A stretch of DNA of 64,000 bases from an uncultured Cohaesibacter sp. (GTDB lineage Bacteria > Pseudomonadota > Alphaproteobacteria > Rhizobiales > Cohaesibacteraceae), in contig NZ_OY781114.1 of assembly GCF_963676485.1 (NCBI RefSeq), positions 3,240,501 to 3,304,500 of the forward strand. The letters run 5' to 3'. Shown here piece after piece: positions 8,187-17,344 of the stretch. Position numbers and translations under genes: made by a program. The first letter of the stretch is position 1. Each line of letters starts with the position of its first letter. The notes beneath the pieces were generated by a model. It was not told the origin of the DNA and ran no database searches. It saw only the letters and a list, made by a program, of their open reading frames with translations.

Positions 8187-8939
8187 CTATATGAGTGGGC
8201 GGCTCTTTTCTGGCATTCCTTCCCACCCTGCAACTTCCAAGAGGCCTTCGATGCTGAGGACCTCGCAGCCGCGCTCTTTCCATATAATAAGGTCTCTTTG
8301 CGCCAACTTGCGCAGAGTCTTGTTTGTGTGAACGATCGACAGCCCCAATGTGTCGGCGATATGTTGTTGTGTGATCGATAAATCTGAAGATTCGTCTTGC
8401 GCAAGCCCAACCGCGGCAGCTTTTTGATGGATATAGGCCAAAAGATAGGCTGCGCGTTCAAGTGCTGTCCGACGGCCTACACTTACCAGATGCTCATCGA
8501 GAATCCGCTCTTCTCTGGCGGCAATCCATGTGACGTCATACCCAAGGTCAGGGTGTTTTTCATACAAGCTCATCATATATTCGCGTTCGAACACACAAAG
8601 GGTCATGGCGGAAAGCGCCTCTACCGTGTGTTCCATTTCCCCCATGATGGATCCTTGTAGCCCGATCATATCGCCCGGCATGACATAATTCAGGATTTGT
8701 CGACGGCCATCTTCCAAAAGTTTTGATCGAAAGCCCCAGCCGGAAAGGACAGTGTATATATGCGGGTTGTTGCTACCTTCCACAAGGATGGTCGCGCCGG
8801 GGTCCGTATGTAGCTCGCCCTTCTTGAAGTTGGAAACAAAATCCAACTCACCAGGATCGAAGTCGCGAAACGCCCTATTTTCCCTTAGTGGACAATTTTC
8901 ACATTCTGTGCGCTCAGCGCGCGCTTTGTGGTTCTTCAT
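8187..8939 (-). CDS. Crp/Fnr-family transcriptional regulator
   Basis: The 250-residue protein starts at the ATG at 8939 with GGGTGA upstream. An N-terminal cyclic-nucleotide-binding-type beta-roll (about 20-140) is followed by a long dimer helix and a C-terminal helix-turn-helix (about 185-230; LSITQQHIADTLGLSIVHTNKTLRKL). Only one Cys pair (CENC) is present near the N-terminus, not the full cysteine set of an oxygen-sensing FNR, so the signal is unknown. It is divergent from the lone receiver protein at 9090, and the two may share control. It is the first chromosomal gene after the island. Confidence 0.85.
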   Translation of the reverse strand: MKNHKARAERTECENCPLRENRAFRDFDPGELDFVSNFKKGELHTDPGATILVEGSNNPHIYTVLSGWGFRSKLLEDGRRQILNYVMPGDMIGLQGSIMGEMEHTVEALSAMTLCVFEREYMMSLYEKHPDLGYDVTWIAAREERILDEHLVSVGRRTALERAAYLLAYIHQKAAAVGLAQDESSDLSITQQHIADTLGLSIVHTNKTLRKLAQRDLIIWKERGCEVLSIEGLLEVAGWEGMPEKSRPLI

Positions 8940-9089
8940 GTCATCACCCGCCGATTCATTGATCAAAGAGAAAACGAAACAAAAGGACAATAGTTCCAAA
9001 AGCGTGATTTGGTATGTCTTATTTAAATGCCTTGCCCTCTGGTTTGGACCATACTGAACAATTGGATTGCACTTATCGGGGGGCGCATC

Positions 9090-9512
9090 ATGACTACCAG
9101 AGGGCCGTACTTTCTGATCGCTGAATCATGGTATGTTGTTGCCTTGGAGCTGGAGTATCATGTTGAGCGGCTTTTTGGGGCTCGATGCCGGATCGTTTCA
9201 CCAAATGATCTTAATTCTGCGCTTTTGAATGAGGGGCCATTCGCGTGCATTTTATGTGATACTGGGCCGGTGATGGACCTGCCCGCCGATCTTTTGCACG
9301 CGATCCAAGCCTCAAAAATCCCCCTTGTGTTCACGACCTCATGTGACACATTCTTGACGGGCGTTCCGGGCTTTGAGACAGTACCCGTACTTGGCAAGCC
9401 TTATCACGTCCATGACTTGGTGAAGATGATCAATATGGTAATGCGAGCATCATCGACGCCGCCTGATGCATCCTCCCAACAAGCGCAGCAATTGGAACAA
9501 GATCGCTTTTAA
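9090..9512 (+). CDS. Stand-alone response-regulator receiver-like protein
   Basis: A 140-residue protein started at the ATG at 9090, which has a G-rich ribosome site (GGGGGGC); a TTG at 9027 has none. The fold follows a CheY-like receiver: beta-1 with IAESWYVVALELEYHVERL, Asp after beta-3 in CILCDTGP (candidate phosphorylation site), beta-4 IPLVFTTSCD with the usual Thr, and LGKPYHVHDL with the conserved Lys-Pro. The usual acidic pair near beta-1 is reduced to one Glu. There is no output domain. Receivers of this 'AES..VALELE' type are common in Rhizobiales. It is divergent from the Crp/Fnr gene. Confidence 0.75.
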   Translation: MTTRGPYFLIAESWYVVALELEYHVERLFGARCRIVSPNDLNSALLNEGPFACILCDTGPVMDLPADLLHAIQASKIPLVFTTSCDTFLTGVPGFETVPVLGKPYHVHDLVKMINMVMRASSTPPDASSQQAQQLEQDRF

Positions 9513-9723
9513 AATCACTCCTAAGTCAGGGATTTGCCTGTCGCATTTTGCCTCGCTCCGCCTTGGCTCATCGGGAGGCTGTGCCAATGCGCAGCTTGTC
9601 TTTTGCCTGTTGGGATTGACTTCTTGATTTGACAACCGGGGGCGGCGTTTAGGATGGCAACTCATATTTTCTATTTTTTACCGGAAGATCTGTAAGCATT
9701 CATCAGATCTGATCGTGATCCGA

Positions 9724-10542
9724 TCACATCTGATCTGAAATAGACGCATCCTCCAAGTTGATTTTCCTCCAGATTGCTTCTGCGAAGGAATAGCCCGCAA
9801 AGAGGATAACACCTATCCCCAAGGCAGATAGAAACCATACGCCAAACGGCAGATATTGAACATATATCAAAGCATCTTTCACATCCGGTGGGGCGCCTTC
9901 ACCGCTTTCGACACCCAGAAAGCGAAAGATCAGAATGGTGGCAATAATCGCAAAGACGATACCACGCGCGGTGAGACCCACCATGGAGATCGGGAGAATA
10001 ATCGTCATGATGTGCGCGTCGGCCTTAAAATGATCTGCATATTTCTGGGAGATTGCTTTCCACCAATGCGCGATGGCAATGCCAATGAAAATACAGGCGA
10101 GCACGAGTGCGACATATTTCTGGCCGATTATCTGGCCCATTTGCAGTGCAAGTCCACCGCTCTTGTCGCCATTATCGGAGGCAAAGGCACCGATAAGAGA
10201 GGCTGAATAAAGGGCCAAACCGGCGTAGGTGATGGCACTCGAGAGCAAGCCCAACCGTATCGCCAATCCTTTCACTGACCAACCATGATTGTCAGTGTCC
10301 AGAAGAGACTGCACCAGGCGCCACATAATATATCCTGCCAAACCCACGATCAGGATAACAACAAGTGTCTCCCCGAAAGGCTGCTTGAGAATCTTGAGGA
10401 CCGCCCCTTTGGTGCCTTTGCTTTGGGCTGCACCCCAAGCGGCAAAAATCGCAAAGCCGCCCACAATCAAATAGACAACGCCGCGTGAGAAATAGCCGGC
10501 GCGGGCCAGATATTTGATCCAAGTCTGTGAATTGCTTTGCAT
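9724..10542 (-). CDS. DUF1206 membrane protein
   Basis: The 272-residue protein has six membrane helices in three similar pairs, each beginning with a motif like ARAGYFSRGVVYLIVGGFA, the DUF1206 repeat. I chose the ATG at 10542, with GGAAAG about ten bases upstream, over a TTG at 10560. The function is unknown. It is just downstream of the PAP2 phosphatase gene on the same strand (45 bp) and probably co-transcribed, within a run of envelope-related genes. A hairpin with stem TGATCG/CGATCA overlaps the stop (about 9703-9735) and may end the transcript. Confidence 0.85.
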   Translation of the reverse strand: MQSNSQTWIKYLARAGYFSRGVVYLIVGGFAIFAAWGAAQSKGTKGAVLKILKQPFGETLVVILIVGLAGYIMWRLVQSLLDTDNHGWSVKGLAIRLGLLSSAITYAGLALYSASLIGAFASDNGDKSGGLALQMGQIIGQKYVALVLACIFIGIAIAHWWKAISQKYADHFKADAHIMTIILPISMVGLTARGIVFAIIATILIFRFLGVESGEGAPPDVKDALIYVQYLPFGVWFLSALGIGVILFAGYSFAEAIWRKINLEDASISDQM

Positions 10543-10587
10543 TGCGCTGATACTTTCCAATTCGAGCCAGGATTTTCCCGGGGGTCA

Positions 10588-11385
10588 TCACGGAGCAGAA
10601 TGCCCAAATGAGCCTTTGTGTTTTTTGTCTGTTGCAAACCAATTGGCCAAGAGCCAGCAAAAGGCAGCCCATGCCAGTCCGAGAAACCAGCCAGCGATCA
10701 CATCCGTTGGCCAGTGAACGCCCAGATAGACGCGACTAAGACCAATCAAGATCGCCAGGAAGAAGGCACTGATATAGATAAACCGACGCAGCATTTTGTG
10801 ATCGATGAAGCGGGCAATCATGGCCGCTATGCTCAACCAGAAGATCATCGATATCATCGCATGCGCGCTGGGAAAGCTGGCTGTGAAGGTGCGATCTAGA
10901 TGGGTCATAAAGTCTGGCCGGGCGCGGTTAAACAAAAGCTTTAGGCCATGGGACACGATCGTCCCACTGACCAGTGTCGCCAGCAGGATCAACGCTGCGC
11001 CCTGTCGTTTCGTGATGAGAAGGCCGATCAATACCAACAAGGCCACAAGGGTCAAAACCGTACCACCGCCTAACGCAGTGAGTTCGAGGAATATCTCTTC
11101 AACCCATGCAGGGCCTAATGGACTTGGCGTTTGCCCTTGCTCCACGAAGAAGGCCATCACCGTCTGATCAAAGCCGATTGTCGCATCCGTTGATACCAGA
11201 TAGGCAATGGCTGCAAATCCGAGCAATCCGGTTATCAATGCCCCCCAAACCAGAGTGATCATCATCTTCAAATTGTCAGGCTGAGCTTCATCACGCATGC
11301 GCGGTGAAGAGGGGCGCCGTGAAGTGGAGCCCGATGAAGAGGGGGAAGGCGAGGGCATTTGCGAAATTCGGTGCGGATTCTGCAT
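10588..11385 (-). CDS. PAP2-family membrane phosphatase
   Basis: A 265-residue protein with five to six membrane helices and all three PAP2 signature motifs: KLLFNRARP, the PSAH segment with the catalytic His, and SRVYLGVHWPTDV. Known: such enzymes remove phosphate from lipid phosphates such as undecaprenyl diphosphate or phosphatidic acid, at the outer face of the inner membrane. The first 35 residues are Ser/Pro/Arg-rich and poorly conserved; an internal Met around residue 30 is an alternative start. It is followed by the DUF1206 gene. Confidence 0.85.
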   Translation of the reverse strand: MQNPHRISQMPSPSPSSSGSTSRRPSSPRMRDEAQPDNLKMMITLVWGALITGLLGFAAIAYLVSTDATIGFDQTVMAFFVEQGQTPSPLGPAWVEEIFLELTALGGGTVLTLVALLVLIGLLITKRQGAALILLATLVSGTIVSHGLKLLFNRARPDFMTHLDRTFTASFPSAHAMISMIFWLSIAAMIARFIDHKMLRRFIYISAFFLAILIGLSRVYLGVHWPTDVIAGWFLGLAWAAFCWLLANWFATDKKHKGSFGHSAP

Positions 11386-11474
11386 ATGTTGAAACCATGG
11401 ATAGGATCAGGAATAATAGGAAATGCGCTCGCCTTGGTGATCTGATCATAGGAGGCGATGTCGACAGGCCTCAG

Positions 11475-11750
11475 TCATGAGCCGTCTGAAGATCTGTTGC
11501 CTTTGCCCAGATCCCGCTCGGCGCGCACGTCTTTGTCGAGTTTTTCAAAGCTCTCGATAACGCCGTCAGTTTCCTGCTTTTCGTCGGGGACGGCTTGGCG
11601 CTGGTTGCGAACCTGTGCTTGGTCATTCCCCTGAAGCTGGTTGTTGCCCATTTTGTCTTGAGCAATATCTGACTCGGTCAAGACATCTTCATCATTGTTA
11701 TTCTTGGAAGTGTTTTGTTTTTCTGCTGATTTCTGTTCGTTGTCAGGCAT
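11475..11750 (-). CDS. Small hydrophilic, probably disordered protein
   Basis: A 91-residue protein rich in Asp, Glu, Gln, Asn, Lys and Ser, with no hydrophobic core, preceded by a strong ribosome site (AGGAGA, six bases before the ATG). I do not recognise the family. The composition resembles small stress-related hydrophilic proteins found near membrane-protective genes in alphaproteobacteria, which is only an analogy. It lies between the PAP2 and ExoD genes on the same strand. An overlapping 64-residue frame (11471-11665) is a shadow. Confidence 0.55.
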   Translation of the reverse strand: MPDNEQKSAEKQNTSKNNNDEDVLTESDIAQDKMGNNQLQGNDQAQVRNQRQAVPDEKQETDGVIESFEKLDKDVRAERDLGKGNRSSDGS

Positions 11751-11871
11751 GTCGATCTCCTTTCGTCTCTATGAGATAAAACGGAACAGGACCGCGATTG
11801 GTTCCAACAAGGTGTCTTGACACGCGCACAAAGTCACAAGGATGCCCGCACTTATCTTGCAGGCCCCTTCT

Positions 11872-12447
11872 CTAGGCGAACCAGAGCATCGCGCTTGCAA
11901 TAGCTCCGATGGAACTTGTTATAATCAGCATAAGGCCATCACGCGCAGCGATTGCAAAACCGATAATCGAAAGCGCGATGGATGGGATGAATACCCCGCC
12001 GGGCACCAGAGCCAAAGGGATCATACTCAAAGCAAAAGCAGCGATCAGGATGGCCGTTAAAATTGCCCATGGGGATTGGGTCATGTAGGTCAGGCGTTCT
12101 GAAAAAAGAAAACTCAATTTGCTGACATAGGGCCTGACTTTCTCAATGGCTGAGGCAACGCGTTTGCCGTCAACGCCGCGCACCCTTATAAATTTTGGCA
12201 GGGACGGTGGAGAGTCTTTGAGCGCATATTGTCCGGCCAGTATCAGGCATAGAAGGCCCAGAAATATGCTTGCACCCGGGATCGCTCCAATGGGTGATGC
12301 AGACACCAATCCTAAAACGGCAATGATCGGGCCATGGGCGCGTCGCCCAAAGGCGTCAAGAAGATCGCCGATGGTGAATTTCCCCTCATTGTCAGCCTTT
12401 TCTTCTATGGTGTCGAGTATGTCAGATATCAGGGCGTTCTTATGCAA
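11872..12447 (-). CDS. exoD: ExoD-family membrane protein (exopolysaccharide synthesis)
   Basis: A 191-residue protein with a cytoplasmic N-terminus (FTIGDLLDAFGRRAHGP), a hydrophobic pair of segments near 38-75 and two or three helices near the C-terminus, the ExoD layout. Known: ExoD affects exopolysaccharide production and alkaline tolerance in Sinorhizobium; the biochemical role is unclear. It heads a same-strand run with the small hydrophilic protein, PAP2 and DUF1206 genes, with gaps of about 85-120 bp, so co-transcription is possible but not shown. Confidence 0.8.
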   Translation of the reverse strand: MHKNALISDILDTIEEKADNEGKFTIGDLLDAFGRRAHGPIIAVLGLVSASPIGAIPGASIFLGLLCLILAGQYALKDSPPSLPKFIRVRGVDGKRVASAIEKVRPYVSKLSFLFSERLTYMTQSPWAILTAILIAAFALSMIPLALVPGGVFIPSIALSIIGFAIAARDGLMLIITSSIGAIASAMLWFA

Positions 12448-13127
12448 CGGCTTGCTCCGTCATTTTAATGGGCACCGGAGCAATGATAGGAAAGCCCCGA
12501 TATAGGAAACGGAAAGGCGATATGCGCACATGCTGGCTGATGAGAGTTGGAACCTGTGCCGAGATATGCGCGTCCTGTGTGAACTAAAGTTTTTGCCAAC
12601 TTCAATGGTGCATCTCTCTAATCAATGCTTCATGTCCTGCTATGTTCCCCTTGTCGAGGAGAGCTCTGACTGCAATGCCATCGGAAACTGCCGGGCCGGT
12701 CTTCGCGCGCAGTTCCTCTTGCAGGCTGCTCAGCGATGCGGAAATCCCTTTTCTGTTCGCCGTTTCAGCTTGAGGGCGCATCCGGATCTGGGGGGGAGAG
12801 GGCCAACCATTCAGCAGGCGGAACGGCAAACCTGACTAACGCGATAACGCGGTCCAGTATTCTTATGCATATGCAAAGCATCGGTGTGGAGAGGTCGAAA
12901 GCATGGCTTCTTAATGAAAAATTCTACATTCCGAACAAGGTCTTACAGGGCGTTTCATCAACTTGGAAACACAGATCATTCGACATGTGTAGGCGAATGG
13001 ATTCCATTTTTTCAAAAGAAAATCTGGAACCCATCCACCTCAGCTACGTTGAATAGACAATGGCACGTGAGGTTCGAAGGTCGCGTGCAGTTCGAAGTCT
13101 AATCTTGCAACATAAGGAGCTTGCCAA
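12448..13127. other. 680-bp region between exoD and the PRC-barrel gene
   Basis: This divergent upstream region should hold promoters for both flanking genes. One short minus-strand frame (about 12602-12781, 59 residues, ALLDKGNIAGHEALIREM) looks protein-like but lacks a ribosome site, so I do not call it. The last 20 bases hold AAGGAG for the PRC-barrel gene. I see no repeat, RNA or mobile element. Confidence 0.4.
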
Positions 13128-14066
13128 ATGAAACGCATTCTTGCAACCACAGCCTTGACACTTCTTCTTTCTACGTCCGCTATGGCAGACGATCAAATGT
13201 CCACTTTCAAGACCTATGATGAGCATAACGTAACGGACATTTATGCTTCGGACTTTATTGGTATGCGCGTTTATTCCGCCCAGAATGACTATGACGCGTT
13301 TGATGAGAATGCAACTGTTGACGCCGGTGCGGAAACAGAATGGGATGATATCGGTGAAGTCAATGACATCGTTCTCAACCGGGATGGCAGCGTCAAAGCC
13401 GTTATTCTTGGTGTCGGCGGCTTCTTGGGTGTTGGCGAGAAAGACGTATCCGTGGATATGAGCAGCATCAAGATGGTCAACGAAAAAGGCGATGATGGCG
13501 ACTTCTTCCTGGTTGTCGATGCGAACAAACAGTCTTTGACCGACGCCCCGACCTTTGAGCGTATGATGGATAATGCTAAGGCAGAAATGAATGCTGCCGG
13601 TACCAAAGCCAAAAATTATGCTGATGGCGCTGCCAAAGATCTCTCCAAGACCATGCATGATGCCAAAGACGGTATCGTGAAAACGGCTAAAGACGCCAAA
13701 GAGGGCATGGTCAAGACCATGAATGAAACCCAGAGACAGATTTTTGGTGTTCCAAGCATCGAGCGTGAAGGTTGGAAGTCCGTTGAACCTTCCGAGTTGA
13801 CCACTGACGATCTGACCGGTGCCCGAATTTACAGTGTGAAAGATGAAGATATTGGTGAAATCGATAAGCTTCTGGTCAACAACGACGGCAAGATCGAAAA
13901 AGCCGTTCTCGACATCGGTGGCTTCCTGGGGATTGGCGAGCATCGTATTGCAGTGACCATGGATGAGCTGAAAATCATGCGTGATAATAATGGTAGCGAT
14001 GTGCGCGTTTACATCGACGCAACGCAGAAGGAACTGGAAAAGCAGCCTGAATATACTGGCTCTTAA
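13128..14066 (+). CDS. Exported protein with two PRC-barrel domains
   Basis: The 312-residue protein has a clear signal peptide (cleavage after STSAMA, about residue 20). Two PRC-barrel domains follow (about 40-130 and 225-305), each with the pattern GEVND/GEIDKLLVN, KAVILGVGGFLGVGEK or KAVLDIGGFLGIGEH. Between them lies a helical linker (about 145-205) of repeated Ala/Lys/Asp units (AKDGIVKTAKDAKEGMVKTM), similar in style to LEA-type amphipathic helices. The role is probably structural or stress-related in the periplasm. AAGGAG precedes the ATG, and a strong terminator follows at 14121. Confidence 0.85.
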   Translation: MKRILATTALTLLLSTSAMADDQMSTFKTYDEHNVTDIYASDFIGMRVYSAQNDYDAFDENATVDAGAETEWDDIGEVNDIVLNRDGSVKAVILGVGGFLGVGEKDVSVDMSSIKMVNEKGDDGDFFLVVDANKQSLTDAPTFERMMDNAKAEMNAAGTKAKNYADGAAKDLSKTMHDAKDGIVKTAKDAKEGMVKTMNETQRQIFGVPSIEREGWKSVEPSELTTDDLTGARIYSVKDEDIGEIDKLLVNNDGKIEKAVLDIGGFLGIGEHRIAVTMDELKIMRDNNGSDVRVYIDATQKELEKQPEYTGS

Positions 14067-14661
14067 GGTTCGCAGACCAAGCGTGCCTCACAGGCTACAG
14101 ATTTCTGATTTCTAAATGACATGCCCCTCGTCAAACCCGGCGAGGGGCATTTGCGGGTCTGGCCTCTCGGTTTAGCGCATTGGTGAAATTCGAATGGACC
14201 CCTAAGTAGCTGTTCAAGAAAAACCATTGGATACGGGTCGGCAGTCGCCAAAATACGCGTCGACGCGTTCAGGCAAAGCGCTTATCTGCTCAGCCTGTGT
14301 TCTGGGGCAAGAAAGACAAAGAGACAATAAAGGCAACTGCTCTATCACAAGAAGCTAGGACACCGTTACCAAATGCCTCCACTTTTGGAATGCCCCAGAA
14401 TGAAAGTGCTTCGCGACATAGGGTGCTTTCAATGGGCGAACAATTCTTGTCGGGTGAGACCAATGCACTTGTCAGAGCTTGGCACCAACGTCACGCTCGG
14501 GCCTCTCTAGCCCTGCAGACCGTCTGTTTGTGACTGTCAGGAATTGAAAAAACGCGAGTTGCCAGCGCGGGATTAGATAGCTGAGAAGACATAAGACAAT
14601 GTCCTGCTTAAGCTGTCTTTGTCGTCTTCATCGGTGAAACGTATGCAGCTTGGTAGGACGC
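14067..14661. other. 595-bp region between two convergent genes
   Basis: It lies between the ends of the PRC-barrel and YihY genes. It holds the terminator at 14121-14150. Short frames (for example a GTG-started 78-residue frame at 14297) lack ribosome sites and protein-like composition. I see nothing else in it. Confidence 0.4.
14121..14150 (+). terminator. Rho-independent terminator after the PRC-barrel gene
   Basis: ATGCCCCTCG and CGAGGGGCAT form a perfect 10-bp stem with a 10-base loop, 55 bp after the stop codon. Only a short TTTG follows, so termination may be partial. Confidence 0.7.
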
Positions 14662-15612
14662 TTAGCCATCCTTGATGGATTCTCCCAAAATGTCAGCCTT
14701 GGTCGCCCCGCGTAAACCCATTGGTTTTTCGGGACCTACCGTGGAATCTATTTTAGTTTGCGCCTCGATCTCGGCGTTCAACTCCGCTCCCATCAAGATG
14801 ATAAAGCTCGAAATCCATAACCACATCAGCAGGATGATCGCCCCAGCCATACTGCCGAATGTTTCATTGTAGCTGGCGAAATTGGAAACATAGATCGAGA
14901 AGCCGATTGATGCGATCAGCCAAAGCGCGCAAGCGGCCACTGCGCCCGTGGTCAACCATTGCCATTTGGCCTCTTTGCGCGATGGGCCAAACCTGTAAAC
15001 AATTGACAGTCCTGTGACAACCAGCAGGGCCATCAGGAACCAGCTCGCGGTAGAAAAGATCCCTTGTATCCAGCCCGGAATTGCCAGAATGTTAAAGATG
15101 GCTGGCAGCGCAATAGCCGCGGCTACAGCGAAAACAAACCCCACAACCATGATGAGCGTCAAGGCCAGCGTGACCAGGATCACCCTAAAAAAGCTGCGTT
15201 TTTCCTTCTCATCATAGGCAACATTTAGTCCCTGAACCAGGCTCGCCATGCTGCGCGAGGCGGAGTAGAGCGACAAACTCAATCCCAGAACCAACGCCAG
15301 ACCCAAGCCGCCTCCCTGCGAACCCGCCACAGATTTCGCCTGATTAAGGATAATGGCGGCAGCATCTTTGGGAACGAAATTTGTGATCAATTGGAGCTTG
15401 CGGGCGACTTCCACGGGTTCGACCACAAGCCCCGCGATCGCCATGAGGGCTGTGATCGCCGGAAAGATTGCAAGCAATGTATAAAAGGCAACGCCCGCTG
15501 AGATGAGGCTTATGCGATCTTCGATCAGTTTATTCGTTACCCTGAACAGTATGTCTATCCATCCTGAAAAGGGTATTTGTACCGGATTTTTCGCTTGTCG
15601 ACCTCTTGGCAT
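14662..15612 (-). CDS. YihY/BrkB-family inner membrane protein
   Basis: A 316-residue protein with six membrane helices. The conserved start of the family, ISLISAGVAFYTLLAIFPAITALMAI, is at about residues 35-60, and a further family segment, FGPSRKEAKWQWLTTGA, is near 210-230. Known: the family was once named ribonuclease BN in error. It is now treated as a membrane protein of uncertain, perhaps envelope-related, role. It stands alone on the minus strand, facing the PRC-barrel gene. Confidence 0.88.
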   Translation of the reverse strand: MPRGRQAKNPVQIPFSGWIDILFRVTNKLIEDRISLISAGVAFYTLLAIFPAITALMAIAGLVVEPVEVARKLQLITNFVPKDAAAIILNQAKSVAGSQGGGLGLALVLGLSLSLYSASRSMASLVQGLNVAYDEKEKRSFFRVILVTLALTLIMVVGFVFAVAAAIALPAIFNILAIPGWIQGIFSTASWFLMALLVVTGLSIVYRFGPSRKEAKWQWLTTGAVAACALWLIASIGFSIYVSNFASYNETFGSMAGAIILLMWLWISSFIILMGAELNAEIEAQTKIDSTVGPEKPMGLRGATKADILGESIKDG

Positions 15613-16237
15613 CTCTTGGTCTCTCCTGATCGTCGTGGTGATTGTTCTAAGGCGTGATCTGCCAGACTATCTGTCAGTGATGAGACTAAAGGCAGGCTGT
15701 ATATTCTAACCGATCAATAAAGCTCTTTGATTGGGCCTATAGATCATGTAACGAAATTCGGGATAGTGAGGACGTTCACAACGACACTGACACGATAAAA
15801 GACAATAGGCATAATATGTTCATGCATGTTGAATATGGATTACTTCTATTCAACGGCGGGCGTTGCATTTGGTTCCTATTTTATTGTGAAACACAGACCT
15901 GCTATGAGCAGATGCACCAATTTGGAAGACTATTCCTGATGGTTTTCTCGTCTGCCGCACACCCTGTTCCTCTGCCGCTGGAATGGATAGGCAAACAGTT
16001 GAAGCGCATGCCTGTTCGACATGACCAGTCTACATGCCTCCGGTCTGCTATGGATGCTTTCATGCATGCGAGCAGGGGAACTATTTCAGGCCCACTCCCG
16101 TTATGAAATTAGATGCTTGCAAGAACGCTCTGGGCGCTCCATCAGCATAGAGCCAAGCGTGGGTGACGGATTTGTTCGCAAGAAAGGTGGTTGCGTTCCC
16201 CCGGAATTAACGCGCCAAGCCAACCAAGGAGGATCAA
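15613..16237. other. 625-bp divergent intergenic region
   Basis: It separates yihY (minus) from the MBL hydrolase (plus). A 96-residue frame at 15816-16106 has no ribosome site and an odd, Cys/His/Met-rich composition, so I leave it out. The last 12 bases carry AAGGAGG for the next gene. No other signal is clear. Confidence 0.35.
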
Positions 16238-17140
16238 TTGACACTTTCAAAATCGAGCCCATCTCGTGGCAAGTCCTCGCCAGAGGTGTTCGGATTTTAC
16301 GATCAGGATACCGGAGGAATTCAGTATTTGGTCGCGGATCCTGAAACCCGCAAAGCAGCATTGATCGATGGGATCTTGGCATTCGATCCTGAAAGTGCCT
16401 CGACAAGCAGCGATGGTATCGATGCGATTTTGATGTTTGCCGAGAGTGAGGGATGGGAAATTGACTGGATATTGGATACCCATCCTCATGCTGATCACCT
16501 TATGGCGTCATCTTACCTCAAGGATCGGTTGAAAGTGCCGAATGCTATCGGAGCGAAAGTCAAAGAGATCGCCGCGTTGTGGCGCGACTATTACAACATG
16601 CCGGATGCGTTTGATCCTGAAACCTGTTTCGATTATTTGTTTGAAGATGGAGACACATTCAAGATCGGCAATTTGCCGGTAAGAGTCATGCTCTCACCGG
16701 GGCATACCCTCGGATCCATCACCTACATTGTCGGCGATGATACCGCCTTTGTGCATGATACATTTATGCATACAGATGTTGGAACCTCGCGTGCCGATTT
16801 CCCCGGAGGCACGGCAGATCAGCTCTTTGAATCCTTGCAAGAAATCCTGAAATTGCCCGATGAGACCCGTCTCTTCATTGGTCATGATTATGGAACCGAT
16901 TATCGGACAATTCCGTCTTGGGAGTCGAGTGTCGCCGAGCAACGCAAGCATAATGTGCATATTGGCGGCGGGGTGCAAAAGTCGGACTATGTAGAGATGC
17001 GAAAAGAGCGGGATGAAACGCTCGCACTTCCAGATCGCATGCTGCATGTCATACAGATGAACCTTCGTGCTGGTCAGCTCCCGCCTGCAGAAAATGATGG
17101 CAATCACTATCTGAAAATTCCGATAAACCGCTTCTGCTGA
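16238..17140 (+). CDS. MBL-fold hydrolase, persulfide dioxygenase-like
   Basis: A 300-residue metallo-beta-lactamase-fold protein starting with TTG at 16238, chosen because AGGAGG lies five bases upstream. Metal ligands are visible: HPHADH (about 89-94), the His of GHTLGS (about 157), the Asp of FVHDTFMHTDVG (about 175) and the His of FIGHDYG (about 215). The segment DVGTSRADFPGG is typical of ETHE1/SdoA-type persulfide dioxygenases and of the Blh group. It probably oxidises glutathione persulfide during sulfide handling. No rhodanese domain or sulfide oxidoreductase lies beside it, so the pathway is not confirmed by context. Confidence 0.75.
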   Translation: MTLSKSSPSRGKSSPEVFGFYDQDTGGIQYLVADPETRKAALIDGILAFDPESASTSSDGIDAILMFAESEGWEIDWILDTHPHADHLMASSYLKDRLKVPNAIGAKVKEIAALWRDYYNMPDAFDPETCFDYLFEDGDTFKIGNLPVRVMLSPGHTLGSITYIVGDDTAFVHDTFMHTDVGTSRADFPGGTADQLFESLQEILKLPDETRLFIGHDYGTDYRTIPSWESSVAEQRKHNVHIGGGVQKSDYVEMRKERDETLALPDRMLHVIQMNLRAGQLPPAENDGNHYLKIPINRFC

Positions 17141-17252
17141 GGGCGCGATAATAGTGCCCGTGATTGAGAGAACAAGACCGATCCTTCCCGGTGAGTGGTC
17201 CAGATCTTCTTTCATCAGTCATGGCCCACATCTTTTCTGAAGACGCGTGCGA

Positions 17253-17296
17253 ATGAAAACGGGTGGCCCCATATAGCTGGGGCCACCCGTTTTCAT
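17253..17296. terminator. Strong hairpin terminator between convergent genes
   Basis: An 18-bp perfect stem (17253-17270 with 17279-17296, core GGGTGGCCCC/GGGGCCACCC) has an 8-base loop and is followed by TTTTT on the plus strand. It ends the MBL gene transcript and can also stop read-through from the TRAP operon on the other strand. Confidence 0.85.
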
Positions 17297-17344
17297 TTTT
17301 AAAGGCTTTGGCGCATTGCACGAAAGCCTGTCTTGGGAGGAAAC

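Noticed and set aside
8187-8939. Oxygen-sensing FNR
   Set aside because: Only one N-terminal Cys pair is present, so a 4Fe-4S cluster of the FNR type is not supported.
12602-12781. 59-aa minus-strand frame between exoD and the PRC-barrel gene
   Set aside because: Composition is protein-like, but there is no ribosome site or recognised family.
15816-16106. 96-aa plus-strand frame upstream of the MBL gene
   Set aside because: No ribosome site and no protein-like pattern; treated as noncoding.
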